Part shown: piece by piece, positions 47,846 to 57,615 of the stretch
Layout of the letters: every line of letters starts with the position of its first letter
Position numbering within the stretch: position 1 is the first letter of the stretch
NCBI RefSeq assembly: GCF_019511605.1
Contig: NZ_JAEUAV010000007.1
Location: 186,001-250,000, forward strand
Reading direction: 5' to 3'
Length of the DNA stretch: 64,000 nt
Source: Paraburkholderia phenoliruptrix
Lineage (GTDB): Bacteria; Pseudomonadota; Gammaproteobacteria; Burkholderiales; Burkholderiaceae
Position numbers and translations under genes: made by a program
The notes under the pieces: model-generated
The model's input: only the letters and a program-made list of their open reading frames with translations
Told to the model about the DNA's origin: nothing
Database searches by the model: none

Positions 47846-48274
47846 ATGGATTGCGTTTTTTGCCGTGAAGAAGGCGGCGATGTGCTGTGGCAGGACGACA
47901 CACTGCGTGTCGTTCTCGCCGACGAACACGATTACCCGGGCTTTTGCCGGGTGATCTGGAACGAGCACGTAGCCGAGTTTTCGGACCTGGATGCAGCGGG
48001 CCGCGATCGCGTGATGAAAGTCGTGTATGCGGTGGAGTGCGCGATGCGGCGCGTCCTGCAGCCGGCCAAGGTGAATCTCGCCAGCCTCGGCAACCAGGTG
48101 CCTCACGTTCACTGGCACGTCATTCCGCGTTTCTCGAACGACGCTCATTTTCCGCTGCCCATCTGGGCGCCGCGGCAACGCACCGTGTCTGAAGCCATGC
48201 TGTCGTCGCGCCGCGCGCAAGCCACGCTGCTGCGTGAAGCGGTGCGGCACGAGATCGGGCAGGCGCTAGCCTGA
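47846..48274 (+). CDS. HIT family nucleotide-binding hydrolase
   Basis: This 142-residue protein starts MDCVFCREEGGDVLWQDDTL after TGAGGACGACG. The histidine triad is complete in PHVHWHVIPRF, and an N-terminal CxxC is present. HIT proteins hydrolyse nucleoside phosphoramidates or dinucleotides. It follows the large oxidoreductase by 34 bases and precedes DUF971. The upstream part of the same frame is inside the oxidoreductase gene and is not used. Confidence 0.93.
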   Translation: MDCVFCREEGGDVLWQDDTLRVVLADEHDYPGFCRVIWNEHVAEFSDLDAAGRDRVMKVVYAVECAMRRVLQPAKVNLASLGNQVPHVHWHVIPRFSNDAHFPLPIWAPRQRTVSEAMLSSRRAQATLLREAVRHEIGQALA

Positions 48275-48353
48275 GCGACACAACCCGCCGCTGCGTGCCG
48301 GGATGCCTCGCGGGGCGCATCGGGCGCGGCGGCGCTTTCATATTGAGGCCATC

Positions 48354-48767
48354 ATGAGCGGACTGACTCCCGATACGCCCGTGCCGAGCGGCGTAGTCGT
48401 GCATTCGAAGTCGCGCGTGCTCGAACTGCAGTACGCGAGCGGCGAATCGTACCGGCTGCCGTTCGAACTGCTGCGCGTGTATTCGCCGTCGGCGGAAGTG
48501 CAGGGCCACGGCCCCGGTCAGGAAACGCTGCAAACCGGCAAGCGCGACGTCACGATCACGATGATCGAGGGCGTCGGCAACTACGCGATCCAGCCGACGT
48601 TCTCCGACGGGCACAACACCGGCATCTATTCGTGGGACCTGCTCTACGACCTGGCGCGGCGCCAGGATGAACTCTGGCGCGCCTATCTCGACAAACTGGC
48701 TGCGGCAGGCGTCGACCGCGACGCGCCGATGCCCCAGGCCGGCGCTGCGCACGGTCACCGTCACTGA
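48354..48767 (+). CDS. DUF971 (gamma-butyrobetaine hydroxylase N-terminal-like) protein
   Basis: This 137-residue protein contains the DUF971 core: [40 protein letters not shown], and [20 protein letters not shown]. The fold is a small metal-binding module otherwise found at the N-terminus of gamma-butyrobetaine hydroxylase. The stand-alone form next to ubiE recurs in betaproteobacteria. Its role may be in iron-sulfur or ubiquinone biology, but is not established. It ends in a His-rich tail (HGHRH). Confidence 0.9.
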   Translation: MSGLTPDTPVPSGVVVHSKSRVLELQYASGESYRLPFELLRVYSPSAEVQGHGPGQETLQTGKRDVTITMIEGVGNYAIQPTFSDGHNTGIYSWDLLYDLARRQDELWRAYLDKLAAAGVDRDAPMPQAGAAHGHRH

Positions 48768-48835
48768 TACGATTCGCCAGACCCGCCGCACCCATGCGGC
48801 GCAACATTTCAGAATACGCGGAAAGGACAAGCGCG

Positions 48836-49567
48836 ATGAGCAAAACCCACTTCGGCTTTCAATCGGTCGACGAACAGGAAAAGGCGCGGAAGGTGGCGGG
48901 CGTGTTCCACTCGGTTGCCGCCAACTACGACTTGATGAACGACCTGATGTCGGGCGGGTTGCACCGGGCGTGGAAGATGTTCACGATCGCCCAGGCCAAC
49001 GTGCGGCCGGGCTACAAGGTGCTCGACATTGCGGGCGGCACCGGCGACCTGTCCAAGGCATTCGCGAAGCAGGCCGGCGAGACCGGCGAGGTGTGGCACA
49101 CGGACATCAACGAGTCCATGCTGCGCGTGGGCCGCGACCGGCTGCTCGACAAGGGCGTGATTACGCCGGCGCTGCTTTGCGACGCCGAGCAAATCCCCTT
49201 TCCGGACAATTACTTCGACGTGGTGACCGTGGCATTCGGCTTGCGCAACATGACGCATAAGGATGTCGCGCTCGCCGAAATGCGCCGCGTGCTGAAGCCG
49301 GCGGGGCGCCTGCTGGTGCTGGAATTCTCGAAGGTTTGGGACCCGCTGAAAAAAGCCTACGACGTCTACTCATTCAAGGTTCTGCCGTGGCTTGGCGAGC
49401 GCTTCGCAAAAGACGCCGACAGCTACCGCTACCTGGCCGAGTCGATCCGCATGCATCCGGATCAGGAAACTTTGAAAACAATGATGGAACAAGCGGGCCT
49501 CGATGGCGTCAAATATTACAATCTGTCAGCTGGCGTGGTAGCTTTACATGTGGGGACCAAATACTAG
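48836..49567 (+). CDS. ubiE: Ubiquinone/menaquinone biosynthesis C-methyltransferase
   Basis: UbiE methylates 2-polyprenyl-6-methoxy-benzoquinol on the way to ubiquinone. The 243-residue length is normal. SAM-binding motif I is [11 protein letters not shown], the family marker [17 protein letters not shown] is intact, and [19 protein letters not shown] follows. GAAAGGA precedes the ATG. Downstream lie a Tim44-like protein, ubiJ and ubiB, forming the ubiquinone block seen in related genomes. Confidence 0.97.
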   Translation: MSKTHFGFQSVDEQEKARKVAGVFHSVAANYDLMNDLMSGGLHRAWKMFTIAQANVRPGYKVLDIAGGTGDLSKAFAKQAGETGEVWHTDINESMLRVGRDRLLDKGVITPALLCDAEQIPFPDNYFDVVTVAFGLRNMTHKDVALAEMRRVLKPAGRLLVLEFSKVWDPLKKAYDVYSFKVLPWLGERFAKDADSYRYLAESIRMHPDQETLKTMMEQAGLDGVKYYNLSAGVVALHVGTKY

Positions 49568-49605
49568 GGTCTCTAACCCGTCGATTTCTAAAGGAAAGTG
49601 CCAAA

Positions 49606-50598
49606 ATGTCCGATTCATTGTTGTTATCTCCCCGTAAGGTTAAGCAATCGCTGGCGAGACGAATCGGACTGATCGCGATGGTCGGTCTGATCGCGGCCGG
49701 CTCGCTTGCCTCGCTCGACGCCGAAGCGCGCCGCATGGGCGGTGGCCGTAGCATTGGCCGCCAGTCGAACACGGTTCAGCAACAGAGTGCGCCGTCGCAA
49801 CCGTCGCCCACCAATCCGGCCATGCAGCAGCGCGCGCAACCCGCGCCTGCGCCCGCACCGGCGCCCGCCCCGCAACCTAACCGCTCGCGTTGGCTCGGGC
49901 CGATCGCCGGTCTGGCAGCCGGCCTCGGCATTGCCGCGCTGCTGTCGCACTTCGGGCTGGGCGGCGCGTTCGCCGGCGCCATGGCCAACATCATCGTGAT
50001 TGCCTTGCTCGCGATGATCGGCATCTGGCTGATCCGTCGTTTCATGGGCCGCAAGCGGGATGCGTCGCAACCGGCTTACGCCGGGCAGTCGCCGTCGCTG
50101 AACTCGGGCGCCACCGGCTACACGCAGGAGCCGCGCTATACGGCGCCGCCTGCCGGCTCGTATCTGGAGCCGCAAGGTAATCCGCTGACCACGCCGTCGG
50201 TTGGCGCCACGCCGAGCGTGCCGGCCGGCTTCGATTCCGAAGCGTTCCTGCGCAACGCCAAGGTTTATTTCGTGCGCCTGCAAGCCGCGTGGGACGTCGG
50301 CAACATCGAAGACATTCGCGAATTCACCACGCCCGAGATGTTCGCCGAGGTCCGCGTCGATCTGGCCTCGCGCGGCAACGAATCGAATCAGACCGACGTG
50401 GTGCAGTTGAACGCCGATCTGCTCGGCGTGGAAGAGCGCGCGAACGAATACTTTGCGAGCGTACGCTTTTCCGGCCTGATCCGCGAAGCGCCTGGTGCGC
50501 CGGCCGAGCCGTTCGTCGAAGTGTGGAATCTGTCGAAGGCCAACCGTGCGGGCGAGGGCTGGTTGCTCGCCGGCATCCAGCAGGTCGCGCAGCACTGA
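49606..50598 (+). CDS. Tim44-like domain membrane protein
   Basis: This 330-residue protein has an N-terminal hydrophobic export or anchor segment (RIGLIAMVGLIAAGSLASL) and a Pro/Ala/Gln-rich linker. A Gly-rich hydrophobic stretch and membrane helix (about 100-145) follow. The C-terminal Tim44-like domain spans about 205-328 (FLRNAKVYFVRLQAAWDVGN...GEGWLLAGIQQ). AAGGAAAG precedes the ATG. In bacteria such proteins are linked to membrane assembly, but their role is uncertain. It sits between ubiE and ubiJ. Confidence 0.9.
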   Translation: MSDSLLLSPRKVKQSLARRIGLIAMVGLIAAGSLASLDAEARRMGGGRSIGRQSNTVQQQSAPSQPSPTNPAMQQRAQPAPAPAPAPAPQPNRSRWLGPIAGLAAGLGIAALLSHFGLGGAFAGAMANIIVIALLAMIGIWLIRRFMGRKRDASQPAYAGQSPSLNSGATGYTQEPRYTAPPAGSYLEPQGNPLTTPSVGATPSVPAGFDSEAFLRNAKVYFVRLQAAWDVGNIEDIREFTTPEMFAEVRVDLASRGNESNQTDVVQLNADLLGVEERANEYFASVRFSGLIREAPGAPAEPFVEVWNLSKANRAGEGWLLAGIQQVAQH

Positions 50599-50847
50599 GA
50601 GAGCCGCTCGGGCAGAGCGGCGGCGTAGGGCGCTTGCCGCGCGCCGCCGCCTCGAATGCTCGCTGGACGTTTGCTCAGCGTTTGCTCGACGGTTCTCAAC
50701 GTTCGGCATTCGTTGGGTCGCGGTTTGCGTAGTGCCGAGGCGTTGTCCAGCTACCTGGGTGCAGCGGTAGCTCCCGCCAGACTCACTGTCGAGCGCAGTT
50801 GGCCGTTCGGCCGAGCAGGCCGCGAAGCGAACGGACGTTACAATAGG

Positions 50848-50881
50848 AACCCGCGTGAGCAGTCGCTTGCGCGGGTTTTTT
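50848..50881 (+). terminator. Hairpin with T run just before ubiJ
   Basis: AACCCGCG pairs with CGCGGGTT around a 14-base loop, followed by TTTTTC. It looks like a rho-independent terminator for the Tim44-like gene, but it ends only 13 bases before the ubiJ start, so it may also act as an attenuator or define the ubiJ leader. TACAAT at 50839-50844 is a possible -10 just before it. Confidence 0.7.
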
Positions 50882-50894
50882 CTTGCCACCTTCA

Positions 50895-51539
50895 ATGACC
50901 CTCGCCGCCAAGCCCTTCGTCGCCGCCGTCAATCATCTGCTCGCTCGCGAATCGTGGGCCCGCGAGCGCCTCGCTCCTTACGCGGGCAAGACCGCCAGGC
51001 TGTCGTCGCCGCCGCTCGTGCTGACGCTGCTGGTGCAGCCTGACGGCTACCTCTGCACCGTTGGCGAAACCGACGCGCAGCAGTTGGACGTCACGCTTTC
51101 CGTGCCGGCCGACGCGTTCCCCGCCTTCGTGCAGGGCGGCCAGGCTGCCGTCATGAAGCACGTCAAGATTGAAGGCGACGCCGAGTTCGCCACGGTAATC
51201 GCCAAACTCGCGGAACATCTGCGCTGGGAACCGGAAGAGGACCTCGCTAAGCTGATCGGCGACGGCCCCGCGTGGCGCATTGGGTCGTTCGTGCGCACGC
51301 TGGGCGAACAGGTGCAGCGCACGGGCCGCAATCTGCTCGACACAGCCAGCGAATATCTGCTCGACGAGAATCCGCAGCTCGTGCGTCGCGCCGCACTGGC
51401 TGACTTCAACGCGGAACTCGCCCAGGCGCGCGACACGCTCGCGCGGGTCGAAAAGCGCCTCCAGCGTCTTGAACAGAAGGTCGAAGCCCGCGGCGCCATT
51501 GCGCCGGGCGGCGCCGCCACGTCGCGCGGCACGCGCTAG
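50895..51539 (+). CDS. ubiJ: Ubiquinone biosynthesis accessory factor UbiJ (SCP2 domain)
   Basis: UbiJ is a lipid-binding SCP2-domain protein that, with UbiK, organises the aerobic ubiquinone-synthesis complex. The 214-residue protein has the SCP2 fold in its N-terminal 110 residues (LVLTLLVQPDGYLCTVG..., VKIEGDAEFATVIAKLAEHL). A C-terminal coiled coil follows (LARVEKRLQRLEQKVEAR). It is 15 bases upstream of ubiB. No Shine-Dalgarno sequence is evident, since the space before the ATG is taken by the hairpin's T run. An in-frame ATG at 50883 is less likely. Confidence 0.9.
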   Translation: MTLAAKPFVAAVNHLLARESWARERLAPYAGKTARLSSPPLVLTLLVQPDGYLCTVGETDAQQLDVTLSVPADAFPAFVQGGQAAVMKHVKIEGDAEFATVIAKLAEHLRWEPEEDLAKLIGDGPAWRIGSFVRTLGEQVQRTGRNLLDTASEYLLDENPQLVRRAALADFNAELAQARDTLARVEKRLQRLEQKVEARGAIAPGGAATSRGTR

Positions 51540-51554
51540 TCACCGGGCACAACT

Positions 51555-53132
51555 ATGCGTTTTCTGCGTTTCCTCAAGATTTTCTTCACGGTTATCCGCT
51601 TCGGTCTCGACGAGATGATGCTCGGCCGCGTCAACGACCGGCGCGTGCGCATGCTGCTGCGTATCACCACCATCGGCCGCAAGTTCGAGGCGCCGCCGGG
51701 CGTGCGCTTGCGGCTCGCGCTGGAAAGCCTCGGGCCGATCTTCGTCAAGTTCGGGCAAGTGCTGTCCACGCGGCGCGACCTGTTGCCGGTGGACATCGCC
51801 AACGAACTCGCGAAGCTGCAGGACCAGGTGCCGCCGTTCGATTCGGCCGTCGCAATCGGGCTTGTCGAGAAGTCGCTTGGCGCGCCGGTCGACGTGCTGT
51901 TCGACGATTTCGAGCGGGTGCCGGTGGCGAGCGCGTCGATCGCGCAAGTTCACTTCGCGACGGTCAAGGCGGGGCAGCACGCGGGCAAGGCCGTCGCCGT
52001 CAAGGTGCTGCGCCCGAACATGCTGCCGGTCATCGACTCCGACCTTGCGTTGCTGCGCGACATCGCGGTGTGGGCCGAGCGACTGTGGGCCGACGGCAAG
52101 CGCCTGAAGCCGCGGGAAGTGGTGGCCGAGTTCGACAAGTATCTGCATGACGAACTCGATCTGATGCGCGAGGCGGCCAACGGCAGCCAGCTGCGCCGCA
52201 ATTTCGCCGGCTTGGACCTGCTGCTCGTGCCCGAAATGTATTGGGAGTTTTGCACGCCCACCGTGCTCGTGATGGAGCGCATGGTCGGCGTGCCGATCAG
52301 CCAGGTCGACACGCTGCGCGCCGCGGGCGTGGATATTCCGAAGCTCGCGCGCGAAGGCGTCGAGATTTTCTTCACCCAGGTGTTCCGCGACGGCTTTTTC
52401 CACGCGGACATGCACCCCGGCAACATTCAGGTGAGTCTCGATCCGGCGCATTTCGGCCGCTACATCGCATTGGACTTCGGCATTATTGGAGCGCTGTCGG
52501 ACTTCGACAAAAACTACCTCGCGCAGAATTTCCTCGCGTTCTTCAAGCGCGACTACCACCGCGTTGCAACGCTGCATCTCGAATCGGGCTGGGTGCCGCC
52601 GACCACCCGCGTCGAGGAACTCGAAAGCGCGATCCGCGCTGTTTGCGAGCCGTATTTCGACCGCGCGCTGAAGGATATTTCGCTGGGTCAGGTGCTGATG
52701 CGACTCTTTTCGACGTCGCGCCGCTTTAACGTCGAGATTCAGCCGCAACTCGTGCTGCTGCAAAAAACCATGCTCAACGTGGAAGGGCTCGGCCGTTCGC
52801 TCGATCCGGAACTGGACTTGTGGAAGACCGCGAAGCCTTATCTGGAACGCTGGATGAACGAGCAGATCGGCCTGCGCGGCTGGTACGAGCGGCTCAAGAT
52901 CGAGGCGCCGCAATGGAGCAAGACGCTGCCGCAGTTGCCGCGGCTGATCCATCATGTGCTCGCCGAGCGCCACGACCACGGGCGCGTCGGCAACGACGAC
53001 ATGATCCGGCAGATTCTCCTCGAGCAGAAGCGCACTAACCGGCTGCTGCAGGGTTTGCTGTTGTTCGGCGTGGCGGTGGGTGTCGGCGCAGCGCTGGCGC
53101 GTGTGTTCCTCGCGCTTGCGTACGGCGCTTGA
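51555..53132 (+). CDS. ubiB: Ubiquinone biosynthesis kinase-like protein UbiB
   Basis: UbiB is an atypical protein-kinase-like ATPase needed for ubiquinone synthesis. The 525-residue length is normal. The KxGQ family motif is in [16 protein letters not shown]. The Ala-rich nucleotide loop is at [10 protein letters not shown], the catalytic region is [14 protein letters not shown], and the metal Asp lies in ALDFGIIG. Two C-terminal membrane helices close the protein ([25 protein letters not shown]). It follows ubiJ closely in one transcription unit. Confidence 0.97.
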   Translation: MRFLRFLKIFFTVIRFGLDEMMLGRVNDRRVRMLLRITTIGRKFEAPPGVRLRLALESLGPIFVKFGQVLSTRRDLLPVDIANELAKLQDQVPPFDSAVAIGLVEKSLGAPVDVLFDDFERVPVASASIAQVHFATVKAGQHAGKAVAVKVLRPNMLPVIDSDLALLRDIAVWAERLWADGKRLKPREVVAEFDKYLHDELDLMREAANGSQLRRNFAGLDLLLVPEMYWEFCTPTVLVMERMVGVPISQVDTLRAAGVDIPKLAREGVEIFFTQVFRDGFFHADMHPGNIQVSLDPAHFGRYIALDFGIIGALSDFDKNYLAQNFLAFFKRDYHRVATLHLESGWVPPTTRVEELESAIRAVCEPYFDRALKDISLGQVLMRLFSTSRRFNVEIQPQLVLLQKTMLNVEGLGRSLDPELDLWKTAKPYLERWMNEQIGLRGWYERLKIEAPQWSKTLPQLPRLIHHVLAERHDHGRVGNDDMIRQILLEQKRTNRLLQGLLLFGVAVGVGAALARVFLALAYGA

Positions 53133-53156
53133 CGCGAGCAGGTTGCGAGGCGAGCT

Positions 53157-53780
53157 ATGAGCGATCCGATCCAATCCCCGGTGCCCGAATTCGAGAGCCG
53201 CGATCCGAACTCGCCGGCCTTTTGGGACGAGCGTTTCGAGCGGCATTTCACACCGTGGGACCAGGCGGGCGTGCCCTCGGTGTTTGAGGCTTTCGCGAGG
53301 CGCCATGTTGGCGAGTCGGTATTGATTCCGGGCTGCGGCAGCGCCTATGAAGCCGCGTGGCTGGCCGCGCACGGCAGTCCGGTCCGCGCGATCGACTTTT
53401 CGCATGCGGCCGTCGCCGCGGCGCGCGCGCAGTTGGGCGAACAGCACGTGCAACTCGTGGAGCAGGCGGATTTTTTCGCCTACGAGCCGCCATTCGCACC
53501 CGCGTGGATCTACGAGCGTGCGTTTCTATGCGCGTTGCCGCCGGCGCGCCGCGGCGACTACGCGCGGCGCATGGCCGAGCTTCTGCCGGCGGGCCGGCTG
53601 CTCGCCGGGTTCTTTTTCCTCGGCGCGACGCCGAAAGGCCCGCCGTTCGGCATGGAGCGCACCGAACTCGAGTCGCTGCTCACGCCGCATTTCGAACTGA
53701 TCGAAGACGAGCCGGTAAGCGACTCGATTCCGGTGTTTGCAGGGCGCGAGCGCTGGCTGACCTGGCGACGCCGCGCCTGA
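53157..53780 (+). CDS. TPMT-family class I SAM methyltransferase
   Basis: This 207-residue methyltransferase is of the thiopurine S-methyltransferase / halide-thiol methyltransferase family. Marks are FWDERFERHFTPWDQAG near the N-terminus, motif I VLIPGCGSAYEAAWLAAHG, AIDFSHAAVAAAR and YERAFLCALPP. Plant and bacterial relatives methylate thiocyanate, halides or thiols. It is 24 bases after ubiB, on the same strand, and recurs there in Burkholderia genomes as I recall. The substrate is unproven. Confidence 0.88.
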   Translation: MSDPIQSPVPEFESRDPNSPAFWDERFERHFTPWDQAGVPSVFEAFARRHVGESVLIPGCGSAYEAAWLAAHGSPVRAIDFSHAAVAAARAQLGEQHVQLVEQADFFAYEPPFAPAWIYERAFLCALPPARRGDYARRMAELLPAGRLLAGFFFLGATPKGPPFGMERTELESLLTPHFELIEDEPVSDSIPVFAGRERWLTWRRRA

Positions 53781-53937
53781 GCCGAGGGCGTTGTCAGGCG
53801 CTCGGCGCCCGGGCGGCACAGTGTGCGGCAGGCGAGGGCCGGGCTCTTGATTTTTGCGTTGGCCGCCCCCATTTGGCGCAACGGCGGTCGCGTCGGGCGC
53901 TAATCCCAAAATGCCGGGGAGCGGTTCCGTTTGCGGC

Positions 53938-53943
53938 TATAAT
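53938..53943 (+). promoter_or_regulatory. Consensus -10 element ahead of fmdB
   Basis: A perfect TATAAT lies 45 bases before the fmdB start codon. The bases at the -35 position (around 53915-53920) do not match consensus. It is the likely promoter of the fmdB-DUF502-aspS group. Confidence 0.5.
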
Positions 53944-53988
53944 TCAAGGCTTTGCAAGCGTTTACTAGATTTCAGTAGGGAAACGGTC

Positions 53989-54348
53989 ATGCCGATCTAC
54001 GCTTATCGTTGCGAGTCATGCGGCTTCGGGAAGGACGTGCTTCAGAAGATGAGCGACCCCCAGTTGACGCAATGTCCCGAATGCGGGAAAGACACTTTTC
54101 GGAAACAGGTCACGGCCGCGGGCTTTCAGTTGAAGGGCTCGGGCTGGTACGTGACGGACTTTCGCGGCGGCAACAGCAGTGCCGGCGCGTCGAACGGCGC
54201 CTCGAAAGGTGCGGATAGCGCCTCGAATGGCAACGGCAACGGCGCGGCCCAAACCGACACCGCCGCGGCAAGCAGTTCCGCCGCCACGCCGGCCGCACCC
54301 GCTGCGGCGCCGGCTGCCGCAGCAGCAAGCGGCTCAGGCAGCGTCTAG
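53989..54348 (+). CDS. FmdB family zinc-ribbon protein
   Basis: This 119-residue protein starts MPIYAYRCESCGF, with two CxxC pairs (CESC and CPEC) forming a zinc ribbon in the first 45 residues. The rest (from about 60) is a low-complexity Ser/Ala/Gly/Asn tail. FmdB-type proteins are small putative regulators. Placement just ahead of DUF502 and aspS is a stable betaproteobacterial arrangement. TAGGGAAAC precedes the ATG. Confidence 0.93.
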   Translation: MPIYAYRCESCGFGKDVLQKMSDPQLTQCPECGKDTFRKQVTAAGFQLKGSGWYVTDFRGGNSSAGASNGASKGADSASNGNGNGAAQTDTAAASSSAATPAAPAAAPAAAAASGSGSV

Positions 54349-54420
54349 TAGCACGGCCGCCCTCGCGGGCGGCGTACATACCGCGCGTTGCTCAGGCGGC
54401 GCGGCATTCTGGCGGTACAC

Positions 54421-55074
54421 ATGACGACGAAAAAAACGACGCTCAAATCGGTGTTTCTGACTGGCCTGCTGGTGCTGGTGCCTTTGGCCATCACGCTGTG
54501 GGTGCTCGGTCTCATCATCGGTACGATGGACCAGACGCTGTTACTGCTGCCAAGCGCATGGCAGCCGGAGCGCGCGTTCGGCTTCCGCCTGCCCGGCCTC
54601 GGCGCTGTGCTCACGCTTGCATTCATTTTTGTCGTCGGCCTGCTGACCCAGAACTTCGTCGGCCAGAAGCTCGTGAAGTGGTGGGAGCTCGTGGTCGCGC
54701 ACATTCCGGTGGTCGGGCCGATCTACACGAGCGTCAAGCAGGTGTCCGATACGTTGCTGTCTAGCAGCGGCAACGCGTTTCGCAAGGCGCTGCTGATCGA
54801 ATATCCGCGGCGCGGCTGCTACACGATTGCGTTTCTGACCGGCATTCCGGGCGGCGACGTGATCAATCACCTGAAAGAAGATCACGTCAGCGTATACGTG
54901 CCGACCACCCCGAACCCCACGTCCGGCTTCTTCCTGATGGTGCCCAAGAGCGAAGTGATCGAACTCGACATGACGGTCGACGCCGCGCTCAAGTACATCG
55001 TCTCGATGGGCGTCGTGGCGCCGTCCGCGCCCCCGGCGCCGGTGCGCCGCACCACCGTCGAGCCGCCGCTGTAA
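54421..55074 (+). CDS. DUF502 family membrane protein
   Basis: This 217-residue protein starts [21 protein letters not shown]. It has two N-terminal membrane helices (about 9-35 and 60-85) and a soluble C-terminal half containing the DUF502 blocks [27 protein letters not shown] and [14 protein letters not shown]. The function is unknown. It lies between fmdB and aspS in one direction. There is no clear Shine-Dalgarno sequence before the ATG. Confidence 0.92.
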   Translation: MTTKKTTLKSVFLTGLLVLVPLAITLWVLGLIIGTMDQTLLLLPSAWQPERAFGFRLPGLGAVLTLAFIFVVGLLTQNFVGQKLVKWWELVVAHIPVVGPIYTSVKQVSDTLLSSSGNAFRKALLIEYPRRGCYTIAFLTGIPGGDVINHLKEDHVSVYVPTTPNPTSGFFLMVPKSEVIELDMTVDAALKYIVSMGVVAPSAPPAPVRRTTVEPPL

Positions 55075-55079
55075 TGCGG

Positions 55080-55105
55080 GCGCGCCGCCGTTCACCGCGG
55101 CGCGC
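55080..55105. repeat. GC-rich hairpin between DUF502 and aspS
   Basis: GCGCGCCGC pairs with GCGGCGCGC around an 8-base loop, followed only by CGTTT. It could be a weak terminator or a processing site ahead of aspS. Confidence 0.45.
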
Positions 55106-55138
55106 CGTTTAACCAATGCAAAACGAAAGTCAAACATC

Positions 55139-56938
55139 ATGTCGATGAGATCTGAATACTGCGGTCTAGTGACCGAAGAACTGCTGGGCCAAACCGTCTC
55201 GCTGTGCGGCTGGGTGAGCCGCCGCCGCGACCATGGCGGCGTTATCTTCATCGACCTGCGTGACCGGGAAGGCCTCGTCCAGGTCGTGTGCGACCCGGAT
55301 CGCGCCGAGATGTTCAAAGCCGCGGAAGGCGTGCGCAACGAGTTCTGTCTGCAAATCAAGGGCGTTGTGCGCAGCCGTCCGGAAGGCACGACGAATGCCG
55401 CGCTGAAGAGCGGCAAGATCGAAGTGCTGTGCCACGAGCTGATCGTGCTGAACGCGTCCATCACGCCGCCGTTCCAGCTCGACGACGACAACCTGTCGGA
55501 AACCACGCGTCTCACGCATCGCGTGCTCGACCTGCGCCGCCCGCAGATGCAGCACAACCTGCGTCTGCGCTACCGCGTCGCGATCGAAGTGCGCAAGTAC
55601 CTGGACACGCTCGGCTTCATCGACATCGAAACGCCGATGCTCACCAAGAGCACACCGGAAGGCGCACGCGACTACCTCGTGCCGTCGCGTACCAACCCCG
55701 GCCAGTTCTTTGCGTTGCCGCAATCGCCGCAGCTCTTCAAGCAGCTGCTGATGGTCGCCAACTTCGACCGCTACTACCAGATCACCAAGTGCTTCCGCGA
55801 CGAAGACCTGCGCGCCGACCGTCAGCCGGAATTCACGCAGATCGACTGCGAAACGTCATTCCTGTCGGAGCAGGAGATTCGCGATCTGTTCGAGGCGATG
55901 ATCCGTCACGTGTTCAAGGAAACGATCGGGGTCGAGCTGGATGCGAAGTTCCCGGTAATGGAGTATTCCGAAGCCATGCGCCGTTTCGGTTCGGACAAGC
56001 CGGACCTGCGCGTCAAGCTGGAATTCACCGACCTGACGGACGTGGTCAAGGATGTCGAATTCAAGGTGTTCAGCACGCCGGCCAATTCGAAGGACGGCCG
56101 CGTCGCGGCTATCCGCGTGCCGAAGGGCGGCGAGCTTTCGCGCGGCGACATCGACAGCTACACGGAATTCGTGCGCATCTACGGCGCGAAGGGCCTTGCG
56201 TGGATCAAGGTCAACGAAGTGGCAAAGGGCCGTGACGGTCTGCAAAGCCCGATCGTCAAGAACCTGCACGACGAAGCCGTGAAGGCGATTATCGAGCGCA
56301 CCGGCGCGCAAGACGGCGACATCATTTTCTTCGCAGCGGATCGTGCGAAGGTGGTGAACGACAGCCTGGGCGCGCTGCGCCTGAAGATCGGCCATTCGGA
56401 ATTCGGCAAGGCCAACGGTCTGGTCGAGTCCGGCTGGAAGCCGCTGTGGGTGGTCGACTTCCCGATGTTCGAATACGACGAGGAAGACAACCGCTACGTG
56501 GCCGCGCACCATCCGTTCACGAGCCCGAAGGACGAGCACCTCGAATACCTGGAATCGGACCCGGCGCGCTGCCTCGCCAAGGCGTACGACATGGTGCTGA
56601 ACGGCTGGGAAATCGGCGGCGGCTCGGTGCGTATTCACCGCGAAGAAGTGCAGAGCAAGGTGTTCCGTGCGCTCAAGATCAACGCGGAGGAAGCGCAAGC
56701 CAAGTTCGGCTTCCTGCTGGACGCGCTGCAATACGGCGCGCCGCCGCACGGCGGCATCGCGTTCGGCCTCGACCGCATCGTCACGATGATGGCCGGCGCC
56801 GATTCGATCCGCGACGTAATTGCGTTCCCGAAGACACAGCGCGCGCAAGATCTGCTCACGCAGGCGCCGAGCGAAGTGGACGAGCGTCAGTTGCGCGAAT
56901 TGCATATCCGTCTGCGCACGCCTGAACCGAAGGCGTAA
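55139..56938 (+). CDS. aspS: Aspartyl-tRNA synthetase
   Basis: AspRS charges tRNA-Asp (and possibly tRNA-Asn in bacteria lacking AsnRS). The 599-residue length fits the bacterial type. It has an N-terminal OB-fold anticodon-binding domain, and class II motif 2 ([18 protein letters not shown]). The bacterial GAD insertion domain lies in the middle, and motif 3 is [13 protein letters not shown]. The start MSMRSEYCG is the usual one. A strong terminator lies 68 bases after the stop. Confidence 0.98.
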   Translation: MSMRSEYCGLVTEELLGQTVSLCGWVSRRRDHGGVIFIDLRDREGLVQVVCDPDRAEMFKAAEGVRNEFCLQIKGVVRSRPEGTTNAALKSGKIEVLCHELIVLNASITPPFQLDDDNLSETTRLTHRVLDLRRPQMQHNLRLRYRVAIEVRKYLDTLGFIDIETPMLTKSTPEGARDYLVPSRTNPGQFFALPQSPQLFKQLLMVANFDRYYQITKCFRDEDLRADRQPEFTQIDCETSFLSEQEIRDLFEAMIRHVFKETIGVELDAKFPVMEYSEAMRRFGSDKPDLRVKLEFTDLTDVVKDVEFKVFSTPANSKDGRVAAIRVPKGGELSRGDIDSYTEFVRIYGAKGLAWIKVNEVAKGRDGLQSPIVKNLHDEAVKAIIERTGAQDGDIIFFAADRAKVVNDSLGALRLKIGHSEFGKANGLVESGWKPLWVVDFPMFEYDEEDNRYVAAHHPFTSPKDEHLEYLESDPARCLAKAYDMVLNGWEIGGGSVRIHREEVQSKVFRALKINAEEAQAKFGFLLDALQYGAPPHGGIAFGLDRIVTMMAGADSIRDVIAFPKTQRAQDLLTQAPSEVDERQLRELHIRLRTPEPKA

Positions 56939-57005
56939 TCGCACAAAGGCAGTGGCTTCAGGCGACTGACTGCTGTCTGAAAACGACAGCCGAAGCAAAA
57001 CAGAA

Positions 57006-57035
57006 AGGCGTGGGAGGAAACTCCCGCGCCTTTTT
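57006..57035 (+). terminator. Rho-independent terminator after aspS
   Basis: AGGCGTGGGAG and CTCCCGCGCCT form an 11-bp stem (one G-T pair) closed by a GAAA tetraloop and followed by TTTTT. It is a textbook terminator. Confidence 0.92.
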
Positions 57036-57129
57036 GGTTTTTTGCGTTACAGTCGATGCAACACGTCTCGACCAATCCTCGACCATTCACGACATGCATT
57101 GCGCCAGCGTTGCGCCTGCTTTTCACGCC

Positions 57130-57615
57130 ATGCCGAAACCGCCGAAGATCCCGCAGTCCGTACTCGTCGTGATTCATACGCCCTCGCTCGACGTGCTGTT
57201 GATCGAGCGCGCCGATATGCCGGGGTTCTGGCAGTCCGTGACCGGCTCAAAGGACAGCATCGACGAACCGCTCGCAGAAACGGCAATGCGTGAGGTGGCC
57301 GAAGAGACCGGCATCGTGATCGGCGGCGCGCTGGTGCCGCGAAGCGCGCTTTTCGACTGGCAGTACTCGATCGAGTACGAGATCTATCCGCAGTTCCTGC
57401 ATCGCTACGCCGAAGGCGTGATCCACAACACCGAGCACTGGTTCAGCGTCGAGGTTCCCGAGCGGCTCGAAGTCACGCTCGCGCCGCGCGAGCACACGGC
57501 ATTTCTCTGGTTGCCGTATGAAGAGGCGGCGGCGCGTTGTTTTTCTTCGTCGAATGCGGATGCGATCCTGCAATTGCCGAAAAGATTGCTTATGCGTTCG
57601 GAGTCGCGCCGATGA
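57130..57615 (+). CDS. nudB: Dihydroneopterin triphosphate diphosphatase (Nudix)
   Basis: NudB removes pyrophosphate from dihydroneopterin triphosphate in folate synthesis. The 161-residue protein starts MPKPPKIPQSVLVVIHTP and contains GFWQSVTGSKDSIDEP, ETAMREVAEETGI (Nudix box) and NTEHWFSVEVP. The Nudix box has one extra residue between its Gly and first Glu compared with the strict GX5E pattern. Met at 57094 is an alternative start. Its stop overlaps the ATG of the phospholipase D gene (ATGA). Confidence 0.9.
   Translation: MPKPPKIPQSVLVVIHTPSLDVLLIERADMPGFWQSVTGSKDSIDEPLAETAMREVAEETGIVIGGALVPRSALFDWQYSIEYEIYPQFLHRYAEGVIHNTEHWFSVEVPERLEVTLAPREHTAFLWLPYEEAAARCFSSSNADAILQLPKRLLMRSESRR

Noticed and set aside
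43930..47901. A 1323-codon minus-strand open frame opposite the FAD/Fe-S gene
   Set aside because: It is fully antisense to a protein with many recognisable motifs, and its translation is Arg/His/Ala-rich without domain structure. High GC makes long antisense frames common.
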